Origin: Massariosphaeria phaeospora
Taxonomy: Eukaryota > Ascomycota > Dothideomycetes > Pleosporales
Direction of reading: 5' to 3'
DNA length: 64,000 nucleotides
Assembly: GCA_011032825.1 (NCBI GenBank)
Contig: JAADJZ010000001.1
Span: forward strand, 2,356,001 to 2,420,000
The notes under the pieces: generated by a model
Told to the model about the DNA's origin: nothing
Databases searched by the model: none
The model's input: the letters and a program-made list of their open reading frames with translations, nothing else
Program-made: the position numbers and the translations under genes
Shown: one piece after another, positions 29,780 to 40,429 of the stretch
Layout: every line of letters starts with the position of its first letter
How positions within the stretch are numbered: position 1 is the stretch's first letter

Positions 29780-31210
29780 ATGGCCGACATCGCCCCAGAC
29801 GACGAGCGCATAGAAGAACTAAACACGCTCCAGGCCATCTACCCCGAATTCACGTTCGAGATCAGCAACCCGCTTACTGCGCATATTGAGCTGCTTGTAG
29901 CGCCGGTCAAGCCTCTCCCCGTCACTTTCGAGCCCGAGCAACAAGTCGAGCGGCTGCCCTATCTGCCGCCTCTACACCTCGACATCACCCTCCCCCCAGA
30001 CTACCCCGCCAATGCACCACCGTCCGTAAAGCTCACCACCACACCATCGTGGTTGCCGGAACATGTATTGGACAGGCTAGTGGAAGAGGTCCGAGCCAAG
30101 TGGAAAGAATACGGAGGGATGGCCGTGCTGTTCAACTACATCGACTATCTCCAGGAAGCGGCAGCGATGGCCTTCGGATTGACCGAAGTCTCGCTTCCAA
30201 CATCCGAGAAGAGCGACCTATTAGAATACAGCAGCCGCATGAAGCGTGAGATATTCGACAAGGAGAGCTTCGATTGTGGCATCTGTCTAGAACCGAAGAA
30301 AGGGTCGGCCTGTTATCGGCTGGAGCGGTGCAGCCATGTCTTCTGCAGGGCGTGTCTCCAAGACTTTTACAACAACTGCATAAGAGAGGGCGACGTGGAC
30401 AATGTCAAGTGTTTGGCGCCAGGCTGTGGCAAGACTGGCAATCCGGCAGTGGACCGCCGGAAGAAAGACCGGTTGCTCTCGCCGAAAGAATTATTACAGA
30501 TCCCGCTGTCGTTGGACACCGTTCGGCGGTTTGCGAACATCAAACGCAAGAAGAAGATTGAAGCCGACTCCTCCATCGCTTTCTGTCCTCGGTCGTGGTG
30601 CCAAGGCGCCATGAGGACACAGAAGTATCCTAAGATCACCGACGTCAGCCAAATGGACGAGTCCGACTGCGAAGACGACGAGCCTGCTGAGCTCCCAGTA
30701 AGCACTCCGGCTCCAGAGGGACCCGAGAGGAGGCCTGCTGGTGTAAATGGCATGGATCGTCTTGCTGTTTGTGAAGACTGCAATCTCGCATTCTGCCGTG
30801 TGTGCCTCGCGTCATGGCACGGCGATTTTGTGCGCTGCGAACCGCGGAATGAATCGCAACTGACCGAGGAAGACCAGGCCTCGCTTAATTTCATCTCGAA
30901 GAATACCTCACCCTGCCCAGATTGTGCGGTGCCTTGCCAGAAGTCGTTTGGCTGCAACCATATGATCTGTTTCCAGTGCAAGACTCACTTCTGTTACCTC
31001 TGCGCAGCCTGGCTGAATCCGGACCATCCATACCAACATTTCAACGATCCAAAGATCAAGGCGTGCTTTCAGCGTCTTTTCGAGATGGTCGAAGGCGATC
31101 AGCCAGAGGGCCGATTTGGTGGACGACGTGGGGCTGAGCTTGAGGCCGATTTTTGGGAGCAAGAGGCGCTTCGAATACAGATGGAGGAGGAGCCCGAAGA
31201 CGCACATTGA
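29780..31210 (+). CDS. ITT1: RWD-RBR E3 ubiquitin ligase, RNF14/Itt1 type
   Basis: Single exon, 476 aa. RBR ligases take ubiquitin from an E2 onto a RING2 cysteine before passing it to substrate. An RWD domain occupies about 1-130 (ELNTLQAIYPEF, then LHLDITLPPDYPANAPP). RING1: C166, C169, C184, H186, C189, C192, C211, C216. IBR: about 250-345, with a long acidic insertion (about 288-325, SDCEDDEPAEL). RING2: 379-408 (CPDCAVPC...GCNHMICFQC), with catalytic Cys at C392 in FGCNHM. C-terminal helix: acidic (EALRIQMEEEPEDAH). Domain order and length match RNF14 and yeast Itt1, a translation-termination modulator; human RNF14 acts on stalled ribosome-associated factors. Symbol assigned by architecture, so paralogy is possible. 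Confidence 0.9.
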   Translation: MADIAPDDERIEELNTLQAIYPEFTFEISNPLTAHIELLVAPVKPLPVTFEPEQQVERLPYLPPLHLDITLPPDYPANAPPSVKLTTTPSWLPEHVLDRLVEEVRAKWKEYGGMAVLFNYIDYLQEAAAMAFGLTEVSLPTSEKSDLLEYSSRMKREIFDKESFDCGICLEPKKGSACYRLERCSHVFCRACLQDFYNNCIREGDVDNVKCLAPGCGKTGNPAVDRRKKDRLLSPKELLQIPLSLDTVRRFANIKRKKKIEADSSIAFCPRSWCQGAMRTQKYPKITDVSQMDESDCEDDEPAELPVSTPAPEGPERRPAGVNGMDRLAVCEDCNLAFCRVCLASWHGDFVRCEPRNESQLTEEDQASLNFISKNTSPCPDCAVPCQKSFGCNHMICFQCKTHFCYLCAAWLNPDHPYQHFNDPKIKACFQRLFEMVEGDQPEGRFGGRRGAELEADFWEQEALRIQMEEEPEDAH

Positions 31211-31698
31211 CATCCGGCAGTGGGAAGGAAGCTCTTTTCCTCGTTCATCATTGTTCACCAACTTTTGCTCATTCTACATTCACGAAGCCGTGTACTGGAA
31301 CTGAAAGATATGCTCTGCCGTGATTGTTGATGCCGGTTGGACGACCGAGTTGGTCCATAATCAGGAGAAGATTGGCAGGGAATGGCCTCGTGAAATCACC
31401 TTTGCCCCCCCCTATGCGGCCGGTGGCACTTCAGCACTCGGTCGAGTTAATCGTCAACATGAAGTGGTTACCGTGGAGAGTCAAGTTGAGTTGCATTGAG
31501 GACCTCCTGAAATTACGCAAGACCTAAGAAAGACCGCTAGACACCGCCTCTATTAAAACAATGAATAGGAAATACCCGATCTCACCCTCCACCGCTATAC
31601 CCCACGAGCTCTGCACTGTATCCTTCTATCCATGATAATGCTCCGCTGAAAACTTCATCTTGCTCGCTTATTTCGCGTCGTCTTCACACTCCATCGAC
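31211..31698. other. Tail-to-tail intergenic
   Basis: 3' UTR space of the RBR ligase and LtrA-like genes. No gene, repeat or RNA recognised. Confidence 0.5.
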
Positions 31699-33546
31699 TC
31701 AGTGCATCTTCTTCTTCGGCAGAGAGACATGGTTGATGACCACGCAAATGAAATAGATCATGCAAATAGTCGGTATCATCCAATCAGAAGACATGTAGTT
31801 GACCTTCAGGTCCATGTTGTACCTCAAAAGCGAGATCAAGCAAAGGCCGACCCCAAAGAATGCGTTAAGCCCTAGACGGATGCGCTGGGACAGAGTTCGC
31901 TGATGGACGGGAAGAGATATGAAGCCGAGGACCGTGGTAATAATCAACGAGAGACCACCCTAGTACTGTGAGCGAGTCGAAAGATTACTTCAGTGAGATG
32001 GATTACTTACGGCGATGAAAACATACATGAAGACCAACTCGAAGATACCGACATACTCCGTAAACAGCGCCTCGAAGCCGATAGACTTGCTGTCGCCGCC
32101 CTTCTTCTTCTTGGGCGTTGTGACACTGAGGCTAGTGAAGATCGTTTTTGTGCCAGCGTAGAACAAATCGTTAATGCCGTCGGTGTACTGAGCAAGAGCC
32201 GTTTCGTTGGTCGCATCCAGGGTAAGAGCGTCATAGGCGGACTCCAGTGTGTAGAACGCCGCTTCTGCAACCTTAATTTCCTTTGTAGCGTCTACGCCTT
32301 TAGGGATGAAGTAGAAGACGTTGTTGTACGCCGATTCGTTCATCGCCGTTGCAAACTCCAAGCCAGTGGCATAAGTTTGACTTTCCCAGAGTACCATGTC
32401 CGTGTAGAACATTTGCATACCATCGATGGCCTGGCGCCAGATGATTAGAAGAGAGACACCCTGGAGCACCAGCACAAGAACGGTATGCAGTGGGAAATGC
32501 AGAAATGACCACGCCTGCTGCTTGATGCTGCCGAAGTGCTCTTCCTGGAGACGGTCGAAGTACAGCATGTACAGGAAGTAGATGATGCAGACTGAGGCGA
32601 TGACCTGTCCGACCACGTTCGCCGACCAGAGGTACTCGTTCTTGATGATCTTGGAGATCGACTTGCAGACGACGATGATACCTTCGCCGAGAATGATGAG
32701 CGTAAGAAGGGACATGCGCTGCACCATGTGCGTGCCCTTGAACGAGATGACCCGCCAAATGCAGGACACCGCAACTGTGACGATGGTCTCCGAGATCGCA
32801 ATGATATACCACGCGATGTACACGTTGGACATTTGGGGAATGGGGGTGCTTTCGCCTGTGGCTTGATCCACAACAGACTGGATGTTCGGAAATACCGGTG
32901 TAAGAGCTCCGTACAAGATTGCGGCCACGAGGGTCGATCCCATAACGAGGGCCAGCGGCAGAATCGTCTTGGTGTACTTCTTCGTATACAGCAGCGTCAC
33001 GGTGTACTGGCAAAAGAGCGTGATCCTGGAAACCATCAAAATCAGCCCAAACGCCTTGTAGATCTTGTAATCGTCAATCTCCTGCCCGGGCTTCCACTGC
33101 GGCCCGATGACGGCGAAGCCGACCATGACACCGAAATGGATGGCTTTCGCTACGCGCTCAAACACGCTGTCGGCGCTGAAGCGCACGTCGTACAGCGAGA
33201 CTTGGTACCACGTCAGCCAGAGCAGCGCGAAGAAGCCCATGTAGGCCGTCAGCGTGTTGGAGCTGTTGATCTCGAGCGCCGACGTGAAGGTCGTGAGGTT
33301 GGCGACGAAGAACAGGTCGTAGAAGAGCTCGGCGGTGGTGGCTTCGGCGTGGTGGTGGAAGGCCGGCGAGGCGTGCAGCTCGCAGTCGCTGTTCTCGAAG
33401 GGCACTTTGGTGGCGTCGGCGGGCGCGGGCTTTTGCAGCTCGATGTCTGAGGAGGGCGATGTGTAGGGGTGGGTGTGCTGGTGGTTGCCTTCGTGCAGCG
33501 GCGAGGCGAAGAGGCCGAGCGGCTTTTCTTCTTCTTCGTGGCCCAT
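31699..33546 (-). CDS. LtrA-like (low temperature requirement A) membrane protein
   Basis: Two exons: 33546-32011 and 31959-31699, 51-nt intron 32010-31960 (GTAAGT...CTAG). Product 598 aa. The family signature HHHAEATTAELFYDLFFVAN lies near residues 65-85, followed by at least ten hydrophobic helices (LTAYMGFFALLWLTWY; AIHFGVMVGFAVIG; IYKAFGLILMVSRITLF; ILPLALVMGSTLVAAI; IAISETIVTVAVSC; LTLIILGEGIIVVC; VIASVCIIYFLYMLYF; TVLVLVLQGVSLLII, and others). Members are found in bacteria and filamentous fungi and their substrate is unknown; membrane transport is assumed. The C-terminal exon adds two helices and ends KKKMH. The ATG at 33546 (MGHEEEEKPLGLF) is preferred to the upstream open frame beginning at 33687, which lacks any membrane or charged pattern. 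Confidence 0.88.
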
Positions 33547-35637
33547 GGTCGGTGATGGATGCGGAAAAGGTGTTTGGGAGAATGTCTGATGGATGGATGG
33601 ATGCCGAGAGAAGAACCGACACGGACAATATGGCTCTATTGCTCGCGCAAAGGAGACGTCTAAAAACTCGCAGACCAGGAATCGCACGACCCGGGAAAAA
33701 AAGAAACCGGAACAAACGAAAACGAAGAGCCGCCGGTTATCACGAGAGTGAGTGTGAACGGAAGGAAACTGAAGGAAACCTCGACGTCAATGAAGGTAGG
33801 TGATGAAGATGAGCAAGAAGATGGGCGTGTGAATGCCCCGATATATACATGGGAACACAAGCACGCCCACAACCTAGACTCCGACCGGTGGCTTGACCCA
33901 TCGTCTGCACTCGACAGCCGCAAGTCCTCGTTGTGGCATTTGGGTTGGCGCGGTGGCTGGCTGCGCTGTTGGGAGAGATGGGTAGACGGAGGCGGAGGTG
34001 GGGTTGGGGCATTTACTCGCTTGGGATGGGCTTGTGCGGGTGGGTGTGTGCTGGCGGGTCTGGGTCTGTGTCTGTGTGTTGTCTATCTAGAGCTTGGGTG
34101 GGGGCTGGAATGACTGGAATACACACCTCCCTAGCCCCAGCGTGTGGGCGGTAAGGAGCGAAGTCAAAATAAGCCAAGGCTGCTTACTTACTGCATGCAT
34201 ATACGCATACACCGGTTTCATCCATCACCGTTATGTACTCGCGTAAAAAGGAAACCTACGTTAAGTTAAGTTAAGTTCCGACTGCATGGCTCGGTTCCGC
34301 TCGGTTTGATCGCTTCGATATCTAGTCGTTTTCTGGGTTGCTGGGTCGGGGCTCTAGTTCTGGTTCGGGATATGGGTAATTCTTGGGAGTTCTTGGCGGG
34401 ACTTGGCTGGGTTTGCTTAAATAAGTTGCAAGGTTGGGGGCGGGTGCATGGTGGAGGGCTCGAGGGCGGGGCGGGGCGCATATGCTTGTTTGGTGGGTTG
34501 GTGGGTAGGGGGTGGGGGCTGAGGAGCTGAGGGCTGAGGCGATAGCTTGAATATACTCTGTAGTGTCTAGCGGCGGTGATAGGGAGAGTAGATAGTAGAT
34601 AGTAGGTTGACTGGAGGGGCACAGGTTTGGAAATGGAAGAGTTGGTGAGCATAGCGATAGCAGCAGTAGTCGTGCACATGTTGAGAACGCAGCTCGTAGC
34701 AGCATCTCTTACTAACCGATCAAGCCCGATTATCTTCTTTGATTATTTGGATTAATTGATTGACAGACAGAACACAATTCTCTGCAAATGAAGTAAGGCT
34801 GAAGTTTTACGCGCCCAAGATATGATGTGATGTGATGCCCTCTTCCCCCATCGGGAGAATGGGCTGTATCCGTTGTCCCGCTTACCTTGTTTCGTGCTAG
34901 CGTCGAGCGCCGGCCCCGCGAATAACAACAACGACAACGCTCGTCGTGTTCAGCCCCGATCTCATCTCATCGCATCTCATCTCATCTCATAGGCGGAGTA
35001 AGCAGTAGGTCGACTGGACTTACGGAGTACATGCACCTGGGCATGCATAACACGACGTGACAGTCGGGTACTCAGACTGCGGTGTCTGCTTACTTGCTTG
35101 GCGTTTTTTCTTTGTAGAGCTAATGGGAGCTGACTAGAGCTGACTGCCTGGTAAATCTCCGACGGAGCTTGTAGGCGAGTGGGCTTGAGAGAGAGATTTG
35201 GGGGCGGCGCGGCACGGGGCGGGGTGTAGTATTTAAGGAATTGGGCTTTGCTTTGTTATTGACGGATGGGATGGTATGGTGAGGAAGCATATACTTACTG
35301 TTTAGGACAGAGTTAAACTTTTTTTAAGCTAGATTATTTCAGCGTATGCGGAACTGGAGGCCGTTATGTGGAGCTCTTATAAATTCTTCGCTTCTCTCGT
35401 CTTTCTTATCTCTTTTTAAACACATATACACACAGATTTTTTTTCTAGTATGGCTTCTATACGGAGAATAGCGGGGTTGAAAAGTACGAAAGTGGTAGAA
35501 ACATGGATAAGTAGCACTTGTGCGGTTGGAAAGGCCATCATACAAAGAGGTGGGATTCGATTCTGTTCCGTGTATACTAATTCGTTCCAAACCACAGCCT
35601 TTCCCGCATTGATGGTCCCAGGTCAGTCACAGTGTTC
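33547..35637. other. 2.1-kb gene-free interval with simple repeats
   Basis: No supported gene. Contains the LtrA-like promoter, a (TTAAG)n run at 34261-34276, a T/G-rich stretch 34370-34520, CATCTCAT repeats at about 34960-34990 (cATCTCATCTCATCGCATC-type) and an AT-rich tract near 35320-35450. Short frames at 34266-34705 are compositional artefacts. Confidence 0.5.
34958..34991. repeat. ATCTC pentanucleotide repeat
   Basis: Tandem CATCTCAT-type units with one CGCAT interruption; likely polymorphic microsatellite. Confidence 0.8.
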
Positions 35638-36422
35638 TCATACACCAAATTCGGGCTCCCGCCACAGCGGCAAGTCCTCGTCCTCCAGATCCAAATCGTA
35701 CCCGTGCCGCTGCACATGTTCCGCCCATAGCTCATCGTAGCGCTTCGCAAACCTGCCAAGCGCAGCGCCATTCATCTTCTTGCTGATAGCGAAAACCGGG
35801 GGGTCGTGCCTCGCAATACGAACGGGCCGTTGGTCGAGTCGGCGGCCGCGCAGCACCTTCTCCTCCTTGTGTATCTCAACTACTTCCTGCTTTAACGCGT
35901 CGACGTGCGCCGCGTGGTCCGCTTCGCGCTCCGACTCAGCAACCGCCTCGAGCGCAGCCATGCCCCGCTCCTTGGCATCGACGTCGTCCAGTATGCGTAG
36001 GATGTCCGCGTCCGTCTCCTGCGCGCGGCTGTCGGCCACGGCGTACACTTTGTAGCAGCCGACCACCACAAGCGAGTCCTCGTCGACGACGACGCCGGAG
36101 CCCTTGTGCTCGTCCGCGATGGCTGCGAGCTGCCCGAGGATCAACGTGGTGGGGTTCTGGACCGGCTGGTCGGTCGTGTCGTCGGCGAGGGGGTCGATGG
36201 CGCAGTGAGTCCAGGGGGCGTAGCGGAGGTTGTTGGGTGGGGCGGATATGCCGCGGAGGTCTTCGAAGTCCCAGCCGTTGGGGCCGTTGCTGTTGAGCGG
36301 GCTGGGTTAGGAGTGGATGGAGAGATTGAGGGCGAGGTTATGTACCGCTTGTGGGGAGGGGCTATGGTGTTCTGCATATTGTGTTTGGTTGGAGATGTAG
36401 CAGATTTTTGTTGTGCGAACAT
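35638..36422 (-). CDS. Hypothetical protein, conserved-looking, intron-containing
   Basis: Two exons: 36422-36346 and 36289-35638; 56-nt intron 36345-36290 (GTACAT...CAACAG with a CTAAC branch 21 nt upstream of the acceptor). Product 242 aa from MFAQQKSATSPTK; a second ATG (MQNTIAPPHKR) would shorten it by 15 residues. I do not recognise the family. Visible blocks: NGWDFEDLRGISAPPNNLRY and APWTHCAIDPLADD near the N-terminus; a hydrophobic middle (SGVVVDEDSLVVVGCYKVYA) and an acidic/charged helical region with ADILRILDDVDAKERGMAAL; a basic segment RGRRLDQRPVRIARHDPP; and an acidic C-terminus (YDLDLEDEDLPLW). Low complexity is absent and the splice is clean, so a real gene is likely. Head-to-head with the 37302 gene. 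Confidence 0.7.
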
Positions 36423-37301
36423 ATGTATCTGGACTGGGGAGACTTTCGGTTTGGGTTTGGGTTTGGGTTTGGAGGAGGGTTTAAGTACCTAGTAGAGAGT
36501 AGGTATCTAGCTCTCGCTTACACTATCTTATCGTGCCGAGCATATCCTTTTCTGGATTTCGTGGTGAAAGAGTGAACCCGGCGACCAGGGAAGCACCTTG
36601 CCCTCTCGTGGGCCCGCTCCCTAGGATCTCCCTTAGACGCGCGCCAGTATACAGTACTGGTAATAGGGAACAGTACCTGATATAATGTGGAGAAAAACAA
36701 ATGCCAAGACCCAGCCTGGGTTCGAAGTAGGGGCAAAAAAATGAACCTGGAGGGAGGGGCCTGAACCATCTCTTGATCTGATCCTTAAACATGGGCTCAC
36801 AACCCGATTACATTTGATATTTGGCTATTTTAGAAAACATATAACGGAGAAAAATATTGTTTTTCGGTGGTGTCCAAGGCGGTACTAGCGCGGTTAGCTG
36901 GGGCCCCGCTTGCTTACTAAGCGACCCTGCCGGTCATCGATGATCGCAGTTCTTTTCCGCTGCACCTGCAACCCCATTCACCCACCATTCACTCGCCAAC
37001 CCGAGTCGACAAATGGAACAATACGCATATGCCTAGACGCGAGCTTACCAACGGCCCTATCTGAGTGGTCCAGATGGGCGAAGGCATGTCGTGCCACGAT
37101 GACCTCCGCATGTATACGAATCAGCTGGCGCTGTGCGCAGCTCTTTTCAGCAGCAAAGCATGCAGGACTACCGCCGCACTGGGAAAAGCTCAGGCCGGCT
37201 GCACGAACATGCAGTTGAAAAGCTCCAGCTTTCCTTTTCTCCCGCTCGTCCCTTTCGACCCCTCGCTTTTTCATTCATCTGCTTAAGCTCTTCCACCATC
37301 A
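36423..37301. other. Intergenic between divergent genes
   Basis: Contains four TTTGGG repeats at about 36448-36475 inside the leader of the 35638 gene, otherwise unremarkable. A GGTTCGAAG stretch near 36720 looked like a tRNA T-loop but does not fold. No gene supported. Confidence 0.5.
36448..36475. repeat. (TTTGGG)4 repeat
   Basis: Four tandem hexamers in the putative 5' leader of the minus-strand gene (CCCAAA on its sense strand). Confidence 0.8.
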
Positions 37302-39737
37302 ATGGCAGAGCCCCTCGACGTAGCATCCACGATCGGAACATGGGTCGCGGCTTTTCTCGCCGTTGTTGCTCTCTTCGGTATTCTAGGGCCTTGGTTGATC
37401 TGGCGTACTCTTCGCAGCGAGAGACACGTTGCTATCGAAGCCATTGATGATGAAACCCACGAATTCGTTAAAGGCGGTATAACTATCTGGCGTGGCACAA
37501 CTATCTTTCGAAGAGTGGTAGTACCGGATCTCACGAGGCCGCCAAACAGCACTGATGTCAAACTTCCCAATCCAGGAGACTATGTCCGAAGAGATTCCGT
37601 GCTACCCAAAACTCCGTCGAGAACAGGCTGGATTACCATGATCAAAGCGCTCGAGGCTTATTCTATTCCATTGCCCGGACGCGGGGAATTGATCTATCGG
37701 GACCGAGACACCTGGATTCCACTCCACAAACTGTGGCTCCTCGCATTTGGGCTTTTGGGCAGATATTCAGTGCGTCGGGACCAAGGTCAAACCATTCAAA
37801 CTTCCAATCCTTCCCGACTGGACTACCAGCAAGTCCTCAAGAGCAAAGACCAGCATTTACATGATCGAGATTTGCATTTAGATGATCAAGGTTTACATAT
37901 GCTTTTGCATTTACAAGCTCAAGATTTGCATATACCTTTGCAATCACCTGCTGAAAATTTGCATGGCAGTATTGGGGTTTTGACCCGAAGCAAAGGTATA
38001 GGAAATATCGACAACATTTACCTGAATCCCTATAGTTCTCAGCTTCGAGGCGATCTGGACCGAGATGAGATGCCACTTCCTAATTTGTTCTGGCTCTCGG
38101 TTGGGTGTCTACCACTTACACCATCGTGTGTATACGATCTCAGCTATGATCCCGCCAGTGCTAGGGAGTTGAAGACCCAGCTGACACCCCTCAGAGGGTT
38201 TGAGGGGAAGATAGCTGAGCCGTCATCGTCAGGCTACCCTGGGAGAAGAGGGAGAAGAAATGAAAATAATCCGATCACGTCCCAGACTCCTATTGAACGG
38301 GATTATGAGTCTAGGTTGAGGCAAAGCTGTTGGCTTCGCTTCAAGCCTATCTCCAACATCGTTCCTAGCTCCCGCTGGAGCCAATGGGCGGAAGCCATGA
38401 GCTGTGATTTTTCCAGCCTTAGGATACTTGAACTGGACAACAGTTACGACTACGTAGATGCAGACCGCAGGGTGGCTATTGAAGCGATACAAACGGAGAC
38501 CCGGACGGATCGCTTCACAGTGACCAAATGGGCGCACATCAGGAGCCTACATTCCGACTTGATACGAAACCGTGACTTGGCGATCGTCGAAGCCGGCCCG
38601 AATGATTTCATATTACGAACAGACCTTCATCGACTTTGTCTCTCCGTTCTCTTCATCCCTGCAACCCACCGCCACTACCTGTTCAACAAAGAACGTGCAG
38701 CGTTTGGGTTTGGTCTTGTCACTATTGCTTGGGCAAAACGAACACAGCTATTCAACTCAGCTGAGCAGATGTTTCCCCATTGGGAAACTGTTAAAGAACT
38801 AGCCTCATTCGACAGCTTACGAAGCCTCGTTCATGAAATTAGTGCTATTTCGAACATTGACCCTTTCGGAGACTTTGGTCGATTCTTCTCGGAGAATCTG
38901 TCTCAGCTTGACAACTGCATTACTGGGTTGCTCCCACCTTTTCCTGAGATCGTAAAAAGAAGCATAGGCGTCCTGTACCTTTCATCTCCTTTGTTCAGAA
39001 CTTTCATCGATGACGTTGCGGCATACGATCCGGCTTATCGCAATTCTACTGTTGAAATTGACATAAAGAAGAATTCGATACGAACGAGCCGAGTGCCCAC
39101 CGCTTCTGAAAAGGGCGACAAAACAGCATACCGGCTCATGTTTGAGGAAGTCTTCCCACAGCATCGTTTTTCAGATGCTGTTGAGCCCATTAAAGTCTCT
39201 TCACAAGCTCTTACGCTATCTTGCCTTCAGGCTTGGACACGGTGTACCTGGTTTGGTCGACCTCTCAAATCCAAACCATTGCTGGATTTTGTCAATTGTC
39301 TCGATGAGATTGTACATGTTTCGGCGAAGACGCAGCCGCCCCTCACGGCACCATTCCAAGAATACACAACGTTTATGACACGTGCGGAAGAAAGGGCCTC
39401 TAACCGTCTCGAACTCCTCGGGAACCATCAGTTTGATCCCCGCTCTCGCTCTCGCTCGCCTTCCTTAATTAGAGATTATCATCCTACACCAATACCATTA
39501 CCATCGGCCCCATCTTGGATAGCGGATGTATCACCCGGAAGGTATGCTTCGTCGCCTTCGCCGTCGCCTTCGCCGTCGCCTTCAAAGTCACAGTCACAAG
39601 CTCCAGTACAATCCGCAGCAGCACCATTATCAGGTCCTCCCTCACCAGTGTCGAGCGAATTAACAGAAGCAAAAACTAGATTCCATTCGTCGCCGTCTAA
39701 TAAAACGGTAATGAGAGCAGAGACCGTAACAGAATAA
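37302..39737 (+). CDS. Membrane-anchored hypothetical protein, 811 aa
   Basis: Single exon, ATG at 37302 in good context (ATCAATGGCAG). One transmembrane helix near the N-terminus (residues about 12-36, WVAAFLAVVALFGILGPWLI), so the bulk probably faces one side of a membrane. Then a basic segment and a region with degenerate LH repeats (residues about 178-225: DQHLH, DRDLH, DDQGLH, HLQAQDLH, ENLHG). The central part (250-690) looks globular, Trp/Leu-rich, with no family I recognise; C-terminal 100 residues are Ser/Pro/Arg-rich (RSRSRSPS; SPSPSPSPSPSKSQSQ), disordered. This layout resembles lineage-specific fungal proteins of unknown function. It borders the AT-rich transposon block but keeps a clean frame and no RIP-type stops. 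Confidence 0.8.
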   Translation: MAEPLDVASTIGTWVAAFLAVVALFGILGPWLIWRTLRSERHVAIEAIDDETHEFVKGGITIWRGTTIFRRVVVPDLTRPPNSTDVKLPNPGDYVRRDSVLPKTPSRTGWITMIKALEAYSIPLPGRGELIYRDRDTWIPLHKLWLLAFGLLGRYSVRRDQGQTIQTSNPSRLDYQQVLKSKDQHLHDRDLHLDDQGLHMLLHLQAQDLHIPLQSPAENLHGSIGVLTRSKGIGNIDNIYLNPYSSQLRGDLDRDEMPLPNLFWLSVGCLPLTPSCVYDLSYDPASARELKTQLTPLRGFEGKIAEPSSSGYPGRRGRRNENNPITSQTPIERDYESRLRQSCWLRFKPISNIVPSSRWSQWAEAMSCDFSSLRILELDNSYDYVDADRRVAIEAIQTETRTDRFTVTKWAHIRSLHSDLIRNRDLAIVEAGPNDFILRTDLHRLCLSVLFIPATHRHYLFNKERAAFGFGLVTIAWAKRTQLFNSAEQMFPHWETVKELASFDSLRSLVHEISAISNIDPFGDFGRFFSENLSQLDNCITGLLPPFPEIVKRSIGVLYLSSPLFRTFIDDVAAYDPAYRNSTVEIDIKKNSIRTSRVPTASEKGDKTAYRLMFEEVFPQHRFSDAVEPIKVSSQALTLSCLQAWTRCTWFGRPLKSKPLLDFVNCLDEIVHVSAKTQPPLTAPFQEYTTFMTRAEERASNRLELLGNHQFDPRSRSRSPSLIRDYHPTPIPLPSAPSWIADVSPGRYASSPSPSPSPSPSKSQSQAPVQSAAAPLSGPPSPVSSELTEAKTRFHSSPSNKTVMRAETVTE
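37847..37970 (+). repeat. Degenerate LH-coding repeats within the 37302 gene
   Basis: About six imperfect units of 18-30 nt containing GATTTGCAT or GGTTTACAT, AT-richer than the flanks. Confidence 0.7.
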
Positions 39738-40082
39738 TAGTCCAGTGGCGTTGGAACGAGCAGTATGAATCATCCAGACGCAAGCGAAACACTCAAGGAG
39801 CGGCGTCATAATGCGCCATTCAACTCTTTGGACCGCGATCCTAATATTTCAACTGGATCTATACAGGGCTATCGAATTGTCGTCTGGCCTATGCCTTAGT
39901 GATATAGGAAAATAATGAGAAATCGTAGGAGCTTTCCAATGCGAAAGAGCTTTTGCAATATATCTATGATCTATTATAGTCAATCGAAGTCGAAGGAATC
40001 CTTGTTAGCTCTTCGGGACGAACACTCTGTTAATAGGCCGGTTCGCTTCGCTTCCATCCACCCCCTTTAGCGCTGTGCCTTA
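39738..40082. other. 3' flank of the 37302 gene and last single-copy DNA
   Basis: 3' UTR space, ends at the TA (40081-40082) duplicated by the FotA insertion. No gene. Confidence 0.6.
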
Positions 40083-40429
40083 CCGTGCCCGTGCGCGCGG
40101 CGCCCGGAGTCGCGCGGCGCCCGGGGAACACCAAAACACTAGACAAGCCACCAACTTTGACGCGTCGCATCTCAACTACTACAACAGCTATAGAGGCCGC
40201 GCTTGCAGCAATTAAATTGCTCAAGCTAAGAGAAAAATTCACGTACTAAGAAATAGCTAATAAGTTTAACGTAAATAGAACTACACTGTTCTAAAGACAC
40301 TAAAGCCGTTAGAGTACGCAAGAAGCCTAGAGAATCAACTAACAAAAGCTTAGCTTACAACAAAAAATAAAACTTGTAAGCTATATTAAAAACTTTACAA
40401 AAAAAAAGCTGCTTTTTACAAAAGAGATA
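40083..40429 (+). pseudogene. FotA transposase 5' fragment
   Basis: Frame reading TTTTAIEAALAAIKLLKLRE, then EIANKFNVNRTTLF, is the N-terminal psq/HTH of Fot1/pogo transposases (compare the plus-strand element at 19765). Stops stand at Gln-like positions (FTY*EIAN; LF*RH*SR*STQEA*R). Cut off at 40429 by TnB. The first 130 bp are GC-rich and nearly free of RIP mutation, unlike the second copy. Confidence 0.82.

Noticed and set aside
34266..34705. Minus-strand frames rich in Pro/Ser/Thr
   Set aside because: Compositional artefact of a GT-rich stretch; two frames overlap and neither has a domain.
36700..36745. tRNA-like GGTTCGAAG T-loop
   Set aside because: The five-base stem around the loop does not pair on either strand and no anticodon or acceptor arm follows.
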